This document shows, piece by piece, positions 34,109 through 42,832 of a DNA stretch of 52,807 bases (its first letter is position 1; the number at the start of each line of letters is the position of its first letter). Origin of the DNA: an uncultured Blautia sp. Its GTDB lineage: Bacteria > Bacillota > Clostridia > Lachnospirales > Lachnospiraceae. A model generated the notes under the pieces. That model had not been told where the DNA came from. It saw nothing but the letters and a program-made list of their open reading frames with translations, and made no database searches. The position numbers and the translations under genes were made by a program. The DNA is taken from assembly GCA_937900135.1 (NCBI GenBank), contig CALCDJ010000017.1:1-52807 (forward strand), given 5' to 3'.

Positions 34109-34708
34109 TTGGCGAAAACAATTCTGGTAATCGACGCATGTGTAAGACAGGAGGAATCCCGTACAAGAAAGCTCATGGATGTGGCAGTGACAGAACTGAA
34201 GACACAGCATCCGGACTGGAAATGGGAGATCCTGAATCTGATGGAGGAAGATTTGAAATATTGGACTACAGAAACCTTAAAAGAGAGAGATCGTCATCTG
34301 GCAGCGGGAGAATATGACCATCCCCTTTTCCGATATGGAAATCAGTTTCGTGAGGCTGATGGAGTCATTGTGGCAGCTCCTTTCTGGGATCTGAGTGTTC
34401 CGGCAGTTTTGAAGGTATATATCGAAAATATTTCCGCACAGGGGATTACCTTTGACTGTAACGAAAACGGGCTATACGGGATCTGCCATGGAGCATGGAT
34501 GCTGTTTTTGACCACAAGAGGCGCTATGTGGGAGGGCGGCGACATGGAACAGGGAAGCCCGTATATGGAGGCTCTGAGTAAGTTTTTTGGCATTGACCAG
34601 TATCATTATGTCTATGCAGATGGTCTGGATATTCAAGGCTTGGATCATGCCGCCATTATGGAAGATGCGATAGAACAGACAAAAGAAATATGCAGCAGAC
34701 TTTCCTGA
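34109..34708 (+). CDS. Flavodoxin-fold NAD(P)H-dependent oxidoreductase
   Basis: The start is TTG 34109 after GAAGGGAGAA, and the product has 199 residues. The N-terminal ILVIDACVRQEESRTRKL is the FMN-phosphate loop seen in Flavodoxin_2 proteins. APFWDLSVPAVLKVYIEN matches the azoreductase/quinone-reductase motif, and FLTTRGAMWEGG is the second flavin-contact loop. It probably reduces quinones, azo compounds or nitro compounds with FMN. It is a single-gene unit between two terminators. Confidence 0.85.
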   Translation: MAKTILVIDACVRQEESRTRKLMDVAVTELKTQHPDWKWEILNLMEEDLKYWTTETLKERDRHLAAGEYDHPLFRYGNQFREADGVIVAAPFWDLSVPAVLKVYIENISAQGITFDCNENGLYGICHGAWMLFLTTRGAMWEGGDMEQGSPYMEALSKFFGIDQYHYVYADGLDIQGLDHAAIMEDAIEQTKEICSRLS

Positions 34709-34727
34709 GGGAAAGTCTGTATTTTTT
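34696..34727 (+). terminator. Terminator overlapping the oxidoreductase stop
   Basis: CAGACTTTCC (34696-34705) pairs perfectly with GGAAAGTCTG (34710-34719), followed by TATTTTTTT. The stop codon forms part of the loop. Confidence 0.9.
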
Positions 34728-34790
34728 TGGTGAAATCATACAAAAATACAAAGATCAAACTAGATAAAAAGTAAAAAAAAATCAAAATCA

Positions 34791-34830
34791 GACATATGTC
34801 CGATTCATAAAAGGAAAAAGAGACTATACT
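34791..34830 (+). promoter_or_regulatory. Promoter with a Crp/Fnr-type palindrome
   Basis: The perfect palindrome GACATATGTC (34791-34800) is centred about 41.5 bp upstream of the start predicted by the -10 TATACT (34825-34830). That is the standard activating position for Crp/Fnr proteins. The -35 (near GATTCA) is poor, as expected for an activated promoter. The gene behind it encodes a Crp/Fnr regulator, suggesting autoactivation. Confidence 0.55.
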
Positions 34831-34870
34831 GGGGCACATAGGACAGAAAGGCAGTCAGAGGGAAAGAGCA

Positions 34871-35527
34871 ATGAAAACAGCAGAGGAGTATTTGAAATTC
34901 TGGGGATTGGAAAAAGCCTTTCAGGGAATACCGATCAAAGAGATGCCAATGAAAACGTATCAGGACGGAGAACCTTTGTTTCGCGCCGGACAGGATGTAG
35001 CCTATGCATATCTTCTGGTAGAGGGAAGATGCAGGCTTTATGGTCTGTCTCTGGAAGGAAAAGAAGTTTTGGTGAATTTCAAGGAAGCCCTTGGGATTTT
35101 CGGAGATATGGAAATCCTTTTGGGGCTGGATTTTCAGCTTAGCATGTCAGCCTGGGGAGAGGCGGTTGTTTTAAAGATTCCCGTAAGTCTGATGCGAAAG
35201 AAGCTTCTGTATCAAGTGGATTTTTTGAGGTTTCTTTCCCGTGAACTGGCCGATAAAATGAATATTGATTCTGCTCAGCAGATCCAGGTGATCTTAAAAA
35301 GCGGACGTGCCAGAGTGGCTAAGTGCCTGTGGCTGCAGAGAAAAGTGGAGAAAAAATCTTCTTTTGTTTTTTCCTGTGGTTCCCTTGCCAGAGATGCCGG
35401 AATATCTCCAAGGCATTTGACCAGAATACTGAAGGAATGGGAACAGACCGGGATCATAAAAAGAACGGGAAGAACCATCCGGATCATAAATGAGACAGAA
35501 CTGAAAAAACTGACAAGCGACCAATAA
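34871..35527 (+). CDS. Crp/Fnr family transcriptional regulator (YeiL-like)
   Basis: The 218-residue protein has a cyclic-nucleotide-binding-like beta-roll (residues about 25-120; YQDGEPLFRAGQDVAYAYLL, VNFKEALGIFGDMEILLG), a long dimer helix, and a C-terminal winged helix (FSCGSLARDAGISPRHLTRI). There is no cysteine cluster for an Fe-S centre, so it is not an FNR oxygen sensor. It directly precedes uridine phosphorylase; in this it recalls E. coli YeiL, a regulator near nucleoside genes. Control of nucleoside use is inferred. Confidence 0.85.
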   Translation: MKTAEEYLKFWGLEKAFQGIPIKEMPMKTYQDGEPLFRAGQDVAYAYLLVEGRCRLYGLSLEGKEVLVNFKEALGIFGDMEILLGLDFQLSMSAWGEAVVLKIPVSLMRKKLLYQVDFLRFLSRELADKMNIDSAQQIQVILKSGRARVAKCLWLQRKVEKKSSFVFSCGSLARDAGISPRHLTRILKEWEQTGIIKRTGRTIRIINETELKKLTSDQ

Positions 35528-35565
35528 TGGTACCAAAAAGAGAACAGATAAATGGAGGGATGAAA

Positions 35566-36342
35566 ATGGTATATTCAACAGACGGAAGAGCGTATCACAT
35601 TCAGGTGGCACCGGGAGAAGTGGGAAAATATGTAATCCTCCCGGGAGATCCCAAGCGTTGTGCATCGATTGCAAAGTATTTTGACGATCCGGTGCTGATT
35701 GCAGACAACAGAGAGTATGTGACCTATACCGGATATCTGGATGGAGAAAAGGTTAGTGTAACATCTACAGGAATTGGCGGTCCTTCTGCTTCTATCGCCA
35801 TGGAAGAGCTGGTAGAATGCGGAGCAGATACCTTTGTAAGAGTGGGAACCTGCGGAGGTATGGATCTTTCTGTAAAAGGCGGCGACATCATTGTGGCAAC
35901 TGGCGCCGTAAGAATGGAAGGAACCAGTAAGGAATATGCGCCAATTGAGTTTCCGGCAGTAGCTAATCTGGATGTAGTCAATGCACTGGTGGCATCTGCG
36001 AAGGAACAGAAGGTAACCTTCCACACAGGTGTGGTGGAATGTAAAGACTCCTTCTATGGACAGCATTCTCCGGAAACCAAACCGGTAAGCTATGAACTTT
36101 TGAATAAATGGGAAGCATGGATGCGTCTTGGATGTCTCGCTTCTGAGATGGAATCCGCTGCTTTGTTTACTGTGGCCAGCTACCTGAGAGTTCGCTGTGG
36201 TTCTGCATTCCTGGCTGTAGGAAATCAGGAACGGGCGAAACGGGGAATGGACAATCCTCAGGCACATGATACTGACATGGCAGTACGTGTGGGAATCGGC
36301 GCATTGAGAAATCTGATTCAGCAGGATAGAAATAAAAACTGA
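35566..36342 (+). CDS. udp: Uridine phosphorylase
   Basis: The start is taken at ATG 35566, six bases after GGAGGG; an ATG at 35527 overlaps the preceding stop. The 258 residues match NP-I family uridine phosphorylases. Motifs are YVILPGDPKR, TSTGIGGPSASIAMEELVE, FVRVGTCGGMDL (phosphate site), CKDSFYGQHSPE and ASEMESAALF (ribose site). It cleaves uridine with phosphate to uracil plus ribose-1-phosphate. That product can pass to DeoB, encoded at 46.2 kb. It is probably cotranscribed with the Crp-type gene. Confidence 0.9.
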   Translation: MVYSTDGRAYHIQVAPGEVGKYVILPGDPKRCASIAKYFDDPVLIADNREYVTYTGYLDGEKVSVTSTGIGGPSASIAMEELVECGADTFVRVGTCGGMDLSVKGGDIIVATGAVRMEGTSKEYAPIEFPAVANLDVVNALVASAKEQKVTFHTGVVECKDSFYGQHSPETKPVSYELLNKWEAWMRLGCLASEMESAALFTVASYLRVRCGSAFLAVGNQERAKRGMDNPQAHDTDMAVRVGIGALRNLIQQDRNKN

Positions 36343-36349
36343 GATAAAA

Positions 36350-36381
36350 TCCCCTGCATCCATAAAGAGGAAAACAGGGGA
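36350..36381. terminator. Terminator between convergent udp and DMT genes
   Basis: TCCCCTG (36350-36356) pairs with CAGGGGA (36375-36381). The better T-run (TTTTATC) is on the minus strand, so it best ends the DMT transcript. Confidence 0.65.
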
Positions 36382-36392
36382 AAAAGTTTTGA

Positions 36393-36848
36393 TCAGGCAG
36401 TTTTTAAATTTTCCTTATCCTTGGAGGAAATCTTATTATCCCAGATGATTCCCACAGCCACAAGGACAATACCCAGAAGTTTCTTCAGGTTGAAATCCTG
36501 ATACATAAAGATATCGAACAGGATTCCGGCAGTGAGCTGTCCCACAAGAAGTAAAATGGTAGATTCCATAACCTTCAGACGGGAAAGGGTAATCATGGAA
36601 ACAATAAATGCTACGATTCCAAAAGCGCCGCCCAGGTACATCCACCAGGGCGCCTGGCGAAAGGAATACAGATCCAGCGAAAAGTTTGAGGAGACAAGAA
36701 GCAGGAGAAAAGACAGGATGCTGGCAACCACATAGTTGACAAGAGATCCGTTGTTCGTTCCCAGATATTTGGTGCATCGATAGTTGATCATTTTGGAAAT
36801 GACAGTGGCGCATCCGTTTACAAATGCAAGAGTCAGTACAAAAGCCAT
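36393..36848 (-). CDS. DMT family half-size transporter (DUF606), second of pair
   Basis: The 151-residue protein has five membrane segments and the DUF606/YdcZ pattern (FVNGCATVISKMINYRCTKYLG; MYLGGAFGIVAFIVSMITL; VGQLTAGILFD). Such proteins are half the size of ordinary EamA/DMT transporters and probably work as a heterodimer with the neighbouring copy. Substrate is unknown. It lies 56 bp after its partner on the minus strand. Confidence 0.8.
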   Translation of the reverse strand: MAFVLTLAFVNGCATVISKMINYRCTKYLGTNNGSLVNYVVASILSFLLLLVSSNFSLDLYSFRQAPWWMYLGGAFGIVAFIVSMITLSRLKVMESTILLLVGQLTAGILFDIFMYQDFNLKKLLGIVLVAVGIIWDNKISSKDKENLKTA

Positions 36849-36904
36849 AAAAAAGCTCCTTTCTGTAAAAAAGCAGTGTTCCGTTTCAAAAACAATCCAG
36901 AGAG

Positions 36905-37327
36905 TCAGGACAGATTGAGAATAATCAGTCCCGCCAGAATCAGGAGAAAACAGGGAACACGTTTCAGATTAAAAGGGGTGCGGGGAACGCCGAACCAGCC
37001 AAAGTGGTCAATGACCGCGGAGATCACCAGCTGACCTGTAACAGAAATACATGTCATAAAAGAGACACCCAGAATGCTGATGCAGTAGCTGGAACTGGCA
37101 ACGAGGAAAATTCCAAAAAATCCGGCAGAGTACAAATACCAGGGCATTCCTGATAATTTCAGTTTTTCGTGAGTGACGGTCTTCATATAAAGAATCAGAA
37201 GTGCACCGCCGATGAAGTGTACCATAAAGCTCATGCCAAACATGCCGATCCGGCTGTTGAGCATTTCATTCAGGCTGGCCATAGCTGACTGCAAGGCTCC
37301 TGCCAGGAGCGTGAAGAATGCATACAT
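36905..37327 (-). CDS. DMT family half-size transporter (DUF606), first of pair
   Basis: The start is taken at 37327, nine bases after GGAGG; an upstream frame would extend it to 37390 without a ribosome site. The 140-residue protein has the same layout as its neighbour: ALQSAMASLNEMLNSRIGMF, a MPWYLYSAGFFGIFLVASSSY segment broken by the membrane, and a VTGQLVISAVIDHF motif. The tandem pair presumably makes one inverted-topology exporter. It diverges from the nucleoside operon at 37540. Confidence 0.78.
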   Translation of the reverse strand: MYAFFTLLAGALQSAMASLNEMLNSRIGMFGMSFMVHFIGGALLILYMKTVTHEKLKLSGMPWYLYSAGFFGIFLVASSSYCISILGVSFMTCISVTGQLVISAVIDHFGWFGVPRTPFNLKRVPCFLLILAGLIILNLS

Positions 37328-37434
37328 GATCAGATACCTCCGAATATAAATGATACAAGACACTATGACACATCCTAAATAAAAAAGCAATATTTTGCAA
37401 AAAAATATTTAAAATTTTTTCTTATCAAAAAACT

Positions 37435-37462
37435 ATGGCAATTATTCCTTTAATGTTATAGA
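37435..37462 (+). promoter_or_regulatory. Candidate promoter of the nucleoside operon
   Basis: TGTTATAGA (37454-37462) resembles an extended -10. ATGGCA (37435-37440) is a weak -35 with a 16-bp spacer. The rest of the 212-bp gap back to the DMT gene is AT-rich, with no clear operator. Confidence 0.4.
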
Positions 37463-37539
37463 ATAGTCTTTGTAAAAGTGGAATATTCAGAGGCAATTTG
37501 CTGCAATTCAAAAACAAATCGTCAAAAGGAGAAAAGTTC

Positions 37540-38940
37540 ATGAAAGCATGGGAAATCGCCCAAAAAGTATTTACAGAAGCCAGGCCGGTGGTTCGCAAGG
37601 AAGAAGAACAGACCTGGACAGATAATGTAGATGTATCTGAATTTTATGACAGTAATCTGAATTTAGACTGGGGAAGCAATGTACCAGGCTCCGGTGCTCC
37701 GGAAAAAATTATGGTAGCTGCAGTACAGGCACTGGAAAATCGAGGTTATCGGGTAAGCGATTATGGATATCAGCTCCTTTTGGAAGGACTTGAAGCTCAT
37801 AAGGAACAGGATTTTGTGAAACTTCATAAAATTTCTGCTTTGCTTCGAAGAGAACTGGCAAATGCAGAAAAAGATACGGAATCTTCCTATTGGAATTATC
37901 ATTACTATTCTTCTTTTGAAGAGTATGAAAAGCAGGTGAAATTTCCAGAAGCCATCCCTGTGGATTCTGCATCTGAGAAGTTTAAGGAGCAGATTCAGGC
38001 AGCCTGGATGTCTCAGTTGATTGGAGGAGCCATGGGAACCATGGTGGAAGGTTATACCAATGCCAATCTTGAGAAGGCTTTTGGAGATGTGAGAGGGTAC
38101 TTAAGAGAACCCAATACATATAATGATGATATTACGTTTGAACTGGCTTTTCTGGACGCCTTTTCCCAGAAGGGATATGAGGTGACTTCAGAGGATATCG
38201 GGTTATCCTGGGTGGGATTGATTCCCTGCGGATGGTCAGCAGAAGAACTGGCAATCCGTAACATCAAAAATGGAATTTTCCCTCCGGAGAGCGGAACCTA
38301 CCGAAATCCGTTTAATGAATGGATCGGTGCACAGATGCGTGCTGGAATCTGTGGAATGGCAGCTCCGGGAAATCCATATCTGGCAGCAAAACTTTCCTGG
38401 ATGGATGGAGAAGTGTCTCATGCCAATAATGGAATTTTGGGAGAAGTATTTAACGGGGTGATGACTTCCCTTGCCTTTGTCAATAAAGATATCAAAAAAG
38501 TGGTAAAGGCAGCCATGGAAATGATCCCCAAAGACAGTGAGTATTATTCGGTGATCTCGTTTGCATACGATTGTTGTTTCCGGTATGACTGCTGGCAGGA
38601 TGCGCTCCATGCCTGTGAAGAAAAATATCACAGATATAACTGGATTCACGCATACCCCAATGCCTGCTGTGAGATCATCGCATTAATATATGGAAACGGC
38701 GATTTTTCCGAAACACTTCATATCATTACCATGTGTGGAATCGATGTGGATTGTAACGCGGGAATGATCATGCCGCTTCTGGCAATTCAACAGGGAATCC
38801 AGGCGATTCCCAAGGAACTGGTTCATCCGGCATTTGACGAGCTTGCCACTTATATGCGAGGCAGCTTCCGGAAACTGTCTATGGAAGAACTGGTTCAAAA
38901 AACTATCCAAAGTATAAAAAATGCTGAAAAAGCAAAATAA
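37540..38940 (+). CDS. ADP-ribosylglycohydrolase-family protein
   Basis: The start is ATG 37540 after AAAGGAG. The 466 residues have an N-terminal region of about 150 residues that I do not recognise. A dinuclear-metal ADP-ribosylglycohydrolase fold follows. Its metal motifs are altered: YNDDITFE (near 194-201) replaces the usual T-D-D-T, and CGIDVDCNAG replaces G-G-D-T-D-T. Canonical enzymes remove ADP-ribose from proteins or small molecules. Here the gene leads a nucleoside-uptake operon and lies 14 nt before the binding-protein gene. A nucleoside N-glycosidase role, as suspected for E. coli YegU, is more likely; this is inference. Confidence 0.75.
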   Translation: MKAWEIAQKVFTEARPVVRKEEEQTWTDNVDVSEFYDSNLNLDWGSNVPGSGAPEKIMVAAVQALENRGYRVSDYGYQLLLEGLEAHKEQDFVKLHKISALLRRELANAEKDTESSYWNYHYYSSFEEYEKQVKFPEAIPVDSASEKFKEQIQAAWMSQLIGGAMGTMVEGYTNANLEKAFGDVRGYLREPNTYNDDITFELAFLDAFSQKGYEVTSEDIGLSWVGLIPCGWSAEELAIRNIKNGIFPPESGTYRNPFNEWIGAQMRAGICGMAAPGNPYLAAKLSWMDGEVSHANNGILGEVFNGVMTSLAFVNKDIKKVVKAAMEMIPKDSEYYSVISFAYDCCFRYDCWQDALHACEEKYHRYNWIHAYPNACCEIIALIYGNGDFSETLHIITMCGIDVDCNAGMIMPLLAIQQGIQAIPKELVHPAFDELATYMRGSFRKLSMEELVQKTIQSIKNAEKAK

Positions 38941-38954
38941 AGGAGGAAACAAAC

Positions 38955-40082
38955 ATGAAGAAAAAATTTTTAGCAGCAGCACTTTCCGCATCTATGGTCC
39001 TGTCCATGGGCGTGTATGCAGTGCCGGTTATGGCAGAGGGAGACGAACCTTATAAGGCAGCCCTTCTGCTCAACGGCACCTTAGGTGACAAGTCTTTTTA
39101 TGACTCTGCAAACGCAGGACTGACTGCACTTCAGGAAGAATTGGGAGAAGACAAATTTGAATTCAAGGTAGAGCAGATGGGTGCGACTTCCGCAGACGAA
39201 GCAAAATGGGAGCCAACACTTTACGACTACTGTGATGACGGTTCTTATGATGTCATCATCTGTGGTACTTTCCAGATGCTGGAAGCTCTGACCAATGCTG
39301 CAAACGATTACCCGGATCAGAAATTCATCTACTTTGATGAAATGTTTGATTATGGTGCAGGCGGAGAAGAAAACGTTTATAACGTTATGTACAAACAGAA
39401 CGAAGTATCTTATCTGGTAGGCGCTATGGCAGCTATGATGACTACCGATGAGACTCTTGATAAAGTAGATCCTTCCAATAAGGTGATCGGTTTCCTTGGA
39501 GGTATGGAAAACTCTGTTATCAAAGACTTCCTGGTAGGTTATATCCAGGGTGCGAAGGATATCGAGGAAGAAATCCAGGTAGCGCTTGCTTACGTAGGAA
39601 ACTTCTATGATTCCGCAGCTGGTAAAGATATGGCTCTGACACAGTATCAGAACGGCGCAGACGTTGGATTCAACGTAGCAGGAAGTGCAGGTCTTGGACA
39701 GATCGAAGCGGCTGTAGACGCAAAGAGATTTGCATTCGGTGTTGACTCTGACCAGGCAGCTCTTCTTCCGGATTATGCAGCAAACATTCCTACCTCTGCA
39801 GTGAAGAATGTTGGAAAATCTTTGGAACGTGCCATTAAGATGGACATGGAAGGCGAACTTCCATACGGAACACTGGAATACTTAGGATTCGCAGAAGAAG
39901 GTGTGGAACTTGTAGAAGACGCGCACTACGAAGAAGTAGTTCCGGAAAACATTCGTACAAAAATTGCAGAACTGAAAGAACAGATCACAAATGGAGAAAT
40001 CACAGTTCCTACAGCTCTTGGTGAAAATGCAATGAGTGAAGATGATATTCAGGCATTGATCGATTCCGTAAAAGTAGGATAA
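38955..40082 (+). CDS. BMP/PnrA family nucleoside-binding protein
   Basis: The 375-residue protein has a signal peptide ending near PVMAEG (no lipobox cysteine) and the Med/BMP fold. KAALLLNGTLGDKSFYDSAN is the family start, and GFLGGMENSVIKDFLVGYI, DVGFNVAGSAGLGQIEA and FGVDSDQAALLPD line the binding site. BMP proteins bind purine and other nucleosides for NupABC-type transporters, and the three transporter genes follow. A hairpin at 40117 separates it from the ATPase gene. Confidence 0.9.
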   Translation: MKKKFLAAALSASMVLSMGVYAVPVMAEGDEPYKAALLLNGTLGDKSFYDSANAGLTALQEELGEDKFEFKVEQMGATSADEAKWEPTLYDYCDDGSYDVIICGTFQMLEALTNAANDYPDQKFIYFDEMFDYGAGGEENVYNVMYKQNEVSYLVGAMAAMMTTDETLDKVDPSNKVIGFLGGMENSVIKDFLVGYIQGAKDIEEEIQVALAYVGNFYDSAAGKDMALTQYQNGADVGFNVAGSAGLGQIEAAVDAKRFAFGVDSDQAALLPDYAANIPTSAVKNVGKSLERAIKMDMEGELPYGTLEYLGFAEEGVELVEDAHYEEVVPENIRTKIAELKEQITNGEITVPTALGENAMSEDDIQALIDSVKVG

Positions 40083-40116
40083 ATAAGTCAGAAAACAGGC
40101 TTTAAGTTCTTGGTGA

Positions 40117-40153
40117 TTCAGCCTCCGGAATTTTGCCGGGGGCTGAAATTTTC
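40117..40153 (+). terminator. Partial terminator between binding protein and ATPase
   Basis: TTCAGCC (40117-40123) and GGCTGAA (40141-40147) enclose an inner CCGG/CCGG stem and run into ATTTTC. Its place inside the operon suggests it lowers transporter expression relative to the binding protein. Confidence 0.75.
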
Positions 40154-40219
40154 TTTATAAACATATGAAAAAAGAGACTCGATACAGAAAATATTCAGAA
40201 AGAGATGGGGTGAGCAGAT

Positions 40220-41773
40220 TTGGATAATCAGGTTGTATTACAGATGAATCACATCATGAAGATTTATGGAAATGGTGTGGTTGCCAACGAAGATGTATCC
40301 TTGGAACTCCGCAAAGGAGAAATCCATGCTCTGCTGGGAGAGAATGGTGCAGGAAAAAGTACCTTGATGAAAGTGCTTTTCGGAATTGAGTCACCGGACC
40401 AGGGAGAAATCGTGCTGAATGGGCAGGCGACCACGATCAAATCGCCGCAGGATGCCATCAGCAAGGGAATTGGAATGGTACATCAGCATTTTATGCTGGT
40501 TCCTTCCCTTACAGTTGCAGAAAATATTATTCTTGGTGTGGCGCCGAAAAAAGGGCTTTTTATTGATATGGATAAAGCGGTGGAAGCGGCACAGAGAATT
40601 GCAAAGGAATATAACTTTGATATAGATGTGCGTCAGAAGGTGGAAGAAATTCCAGTAGGTATCAAACAGAAGGTGGAAATCTTAAAAGCGTTATACAGAG
40701 GCGCTGAAATTCTGATCCTGGATGAGCCCACCGCAGTTCTGACCCCGCAGGAGACGGACGAGCTGTTTGTTCAGCTGATCAAGCTTCGCGAAAAAGGACA
40801 TACCATTATTTTTATTTCTCATAAATTGGATGAGATCAAACAGATCTGTAACCGTGCAACCATTATGAGAAATGGACGCAGCATGGGAACCTATGAAGTG
40901 GCAGATATTTCCACAAGAGAAATGTCCAAACTGATGGTGGGACGAGAGGTTTCCCTGAAATTTGACAAAAACGAACAGAAACTGATGAATGATGTATTCC
41001 TGAGAGTAAGAGATCTGACGGTACACAATTCTCAGGGCGTTCTCAAAGTGGACGGACTGTCCTTTGATTTAAAGGGCGGAGAAATCTTAGGAATCGCAGG
41101 AGTAGAGGGCAACGGACAGACAGAGCTGATCGACACCCTGACTGGTCTGAACAAAAAATATAAAGGCGAGATCAAGATCAAAGGCAAGGATATTGCAAAT
41201 GCGTCGATCGCAGATATCAGAGAAATGAAACTGGCTCACATTCCAGAAGACCGAATGAGTTCCGGATGTGCCAAAAATCTTTCTATCCAGGAAAATATGT
41301 TCTCCAATCAATATCATGCGCCGGAATATTCCGGTAAGTTTCTGCTGAAAAGAAAAGCGATCGAAAATCGCAGTGACGAGCTGATCAAGGAATATATGGT
41401 CAAATGTAAATCCAGAAAACAGAATGTGGGAATGCTTTCCGGAGGAAATATCCAGAAGGTGATTGTTGCAAGAGAGTTTTCTACAGAACCGGATATCATC
41501 ATTGCCAACCAGCCAACCCGTGGTATTGACGTAGGAGCGGCAGCTTTTATCCGTAAGAGACTTTTGGAATTCCGTGATGCAGGCTGCGCCATCATTCTGA
41601 TTTCCGCAGACTTGACTGAGATCTTTTCTTTAAGTGACAGACTTGCTGTTATGTATAAAGGAAAATTCTCAGGATTCTTCACAGATGTGGAGCATGTAAC
41701 AGAAGATGAGCTTGGACAGCATATGCTGGGTATCAAGCGGGACGATGTATTGGAGGGTGTAATGTATGAGTAG
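40220..41773 (+). CDS. Nucleoside ABC transporter ATP-binding protein (NupA/YufO type)
   Basis: The start is TTG 40220 after GGGGTGAG. The 517 residues hold two ABC domains. The first has Walker A GENGAGKST, Walker B ILILDEPTAVLTP and H-loop ISHKLDEI. The second has GVEGNGQTE as a Walker A variant and the signature LSGGNIQKV. In the first domain the signature-like segment is EEIPVGIKQKVEILKALYRG rather than LSGGQ, normal for this subfamily. It powers the two permeases that follow and overlaps the first by 8 nt. Confidence 0.92.
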   Translation: MDNQVVLQMNHIMKIYGNGVVANEDVSLELRKGEIHALLGENGAGKSTLMKVLFGIESPDQGEIVLNGQATTIKSPQDAISKGIGMVHQHFMLVPSLTVAENIILGVAPKKGLFIDMDKAVEAAQRIAKEYNFDIDVRQKVEEIPVGIKQKVEILKALYRGAEILILDEPTAVLTPQETDELFVQLIKLREKGHTIIFISHKLDEIKQICNRATIMRNGRSMGTYEVADISTREMSKLMVGREVSLKFDKNEQKLMNDVFLRVRDLTVHNSQGVLKVDGLSFDLKGGEILGIAGVEGNGQTELIDTLTGLNKKYKGEIKIKGKDIANASIADIREMKLAHIPEDRMSSGCAKNLSIQENMFSNQYHAPEYSGKFLLKRKAIENRSDELIKEYMVKCKSRKQNVGMLSGGNIQKVIVAREFSTEPDIIIANQPTRGIDVGAAAFIRKRLLEFRDAGCAIILISADLTEIFSLSDRLAVMYKGKFSGFFTDVEHVTEDELGQHMLGIKRDDVLEGVMYE

Positions 41774-42830
41774 CGCAAAAAGATTTGACATATTGCGGAC
41801 CATTCTTTCCGTACTGATCGCACTTGCCATTTCCTTTGGAATTATTTTTATGGTAAGTGAACAGCCTGTGGAAGCGATCAAGCATTTGCTGACAGGCCCG
41901 TTATCCAGTAAGCGGAATATGGGTAATGTGGTGGAATCCATGATTCCTCTGATTTTTACAGGAACTGGTGTATGTATCATGTTTTCAGCGAACCAGATCA
42001 ACCTGGCAGGTGAGGGAGCCTTTCATGTGGGGGGTCTGATTGCATCCTGCGTAGCGATCAAGCTGACATCTACATTTGTATCCCCATTTATGGCGCTTCT
42101 CTGCGCAGGTATCGTAGGTGCGCTGTTTACCGCTGTTCCGGCAATCATGAAGATCACTACAACAGCATCAGAAATGGTTTCTTCCTTGATGATTAACTAT
42201 CTGGCACTGTATTTTGGAAACTATATGTTAAACAATGTGATCGGTGACCCGAAAGCCAGTGCGGCATCCTACTATCTGTCAGATGCTTCTGAACTTCCGG
42301 TACTGATCGACGGAACCCGTGTACACCTTGGTATCATTATTGCGATTGCAGTCGCAGTCCTGGGATATATTTTCCTGTACCGTACAAAGACGGGATATGA
42401 ACTTCGTCTTACCGGTGAAAATGAATCCTTTGCCAGATATTCCGGAATCAGTATTGTGAAGGTTATCTTAATCTCACAGTTGGTAGGCGGATTTGTTGCA
42501 GGTCTTGGAGGCGGTGTGGAAATGCTTTCTCCGATCTACCGCAGATTTACCTGGACTTCCCTTCTGGGATATGGATGGGACGCGATCATTATTTGTACCT
42601 TGTCCAGAAAGAATCCTTTATATACCCCATTCGCAGCGTTGTTTTTGGCATACCTGCGTACCGGAGCTTCCATTATGGCGAGAAGAACAGACGTTACACT
42701 GGAAATCGTACAGATCACCCAGGGTATCATTATTCTGTTGGTTGTAGCAGAACAGTTTTTAAGTAAATATAAACACAAGATCATTGCCAGAGAGGCAAAG
42801 GCAGCACTTAAAGAAGAGGAGGTGGCATAA
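41766..42830 (+). CDS. Nucleoside ABC transporter permease (NupB/YufP type)
   Basis: The 354 residues belong to the BPD_transp_2 family of permeases. An N-terminal helix precedes the core, which contains GTGVCIMFSANQINLAGEGAFHVGG, here split by the membrane. Later motifs are KTGYELRLTGENESFARYSG and GLGGGVEMLSPIYR. It forms the nucleoside channel with the next gene, which starts 3 nt after its stop. Confidence 0.9.
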   Translation: MSSAKRFDILRTILSVLIALAISFGIIFMVSEQPVEAIKHLLTGPLSSKRNMGNVVESMIPLIFTGTGVCIMFSANQINLAGEGAFHVGGLIASCVAIKLTSTFVSPFMALLCAGIVGALFTAVPAIMKITTTASEMVSSLMINYLALYFGNYMLNNVIGDPKASAASYYLSDASELPVLIDGTRVHLGIIIAIAVAVLGYIFLYRTKTGYELRLTGENESFARYSGISIVKVILISQLVGGFVAGLGGGVEMLSPIYRRFTWTSLLGYGWDAIIICTLSRKNPLYTPFAALFLAYLRTGASIMARRTDVTLEIVQITQGIIILLVVAEQFLSKYKHKIIAREAKAALKEEEVA

Positions 42831-42832
42831 GT

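Noticed and set aside
34871..35527. Crp/Fnr protein as an oxygen-sensing FNR
   Set aside because: No cluster of four conserved cysteines is present, so an Fe-S oxygen sensor is unlikely.
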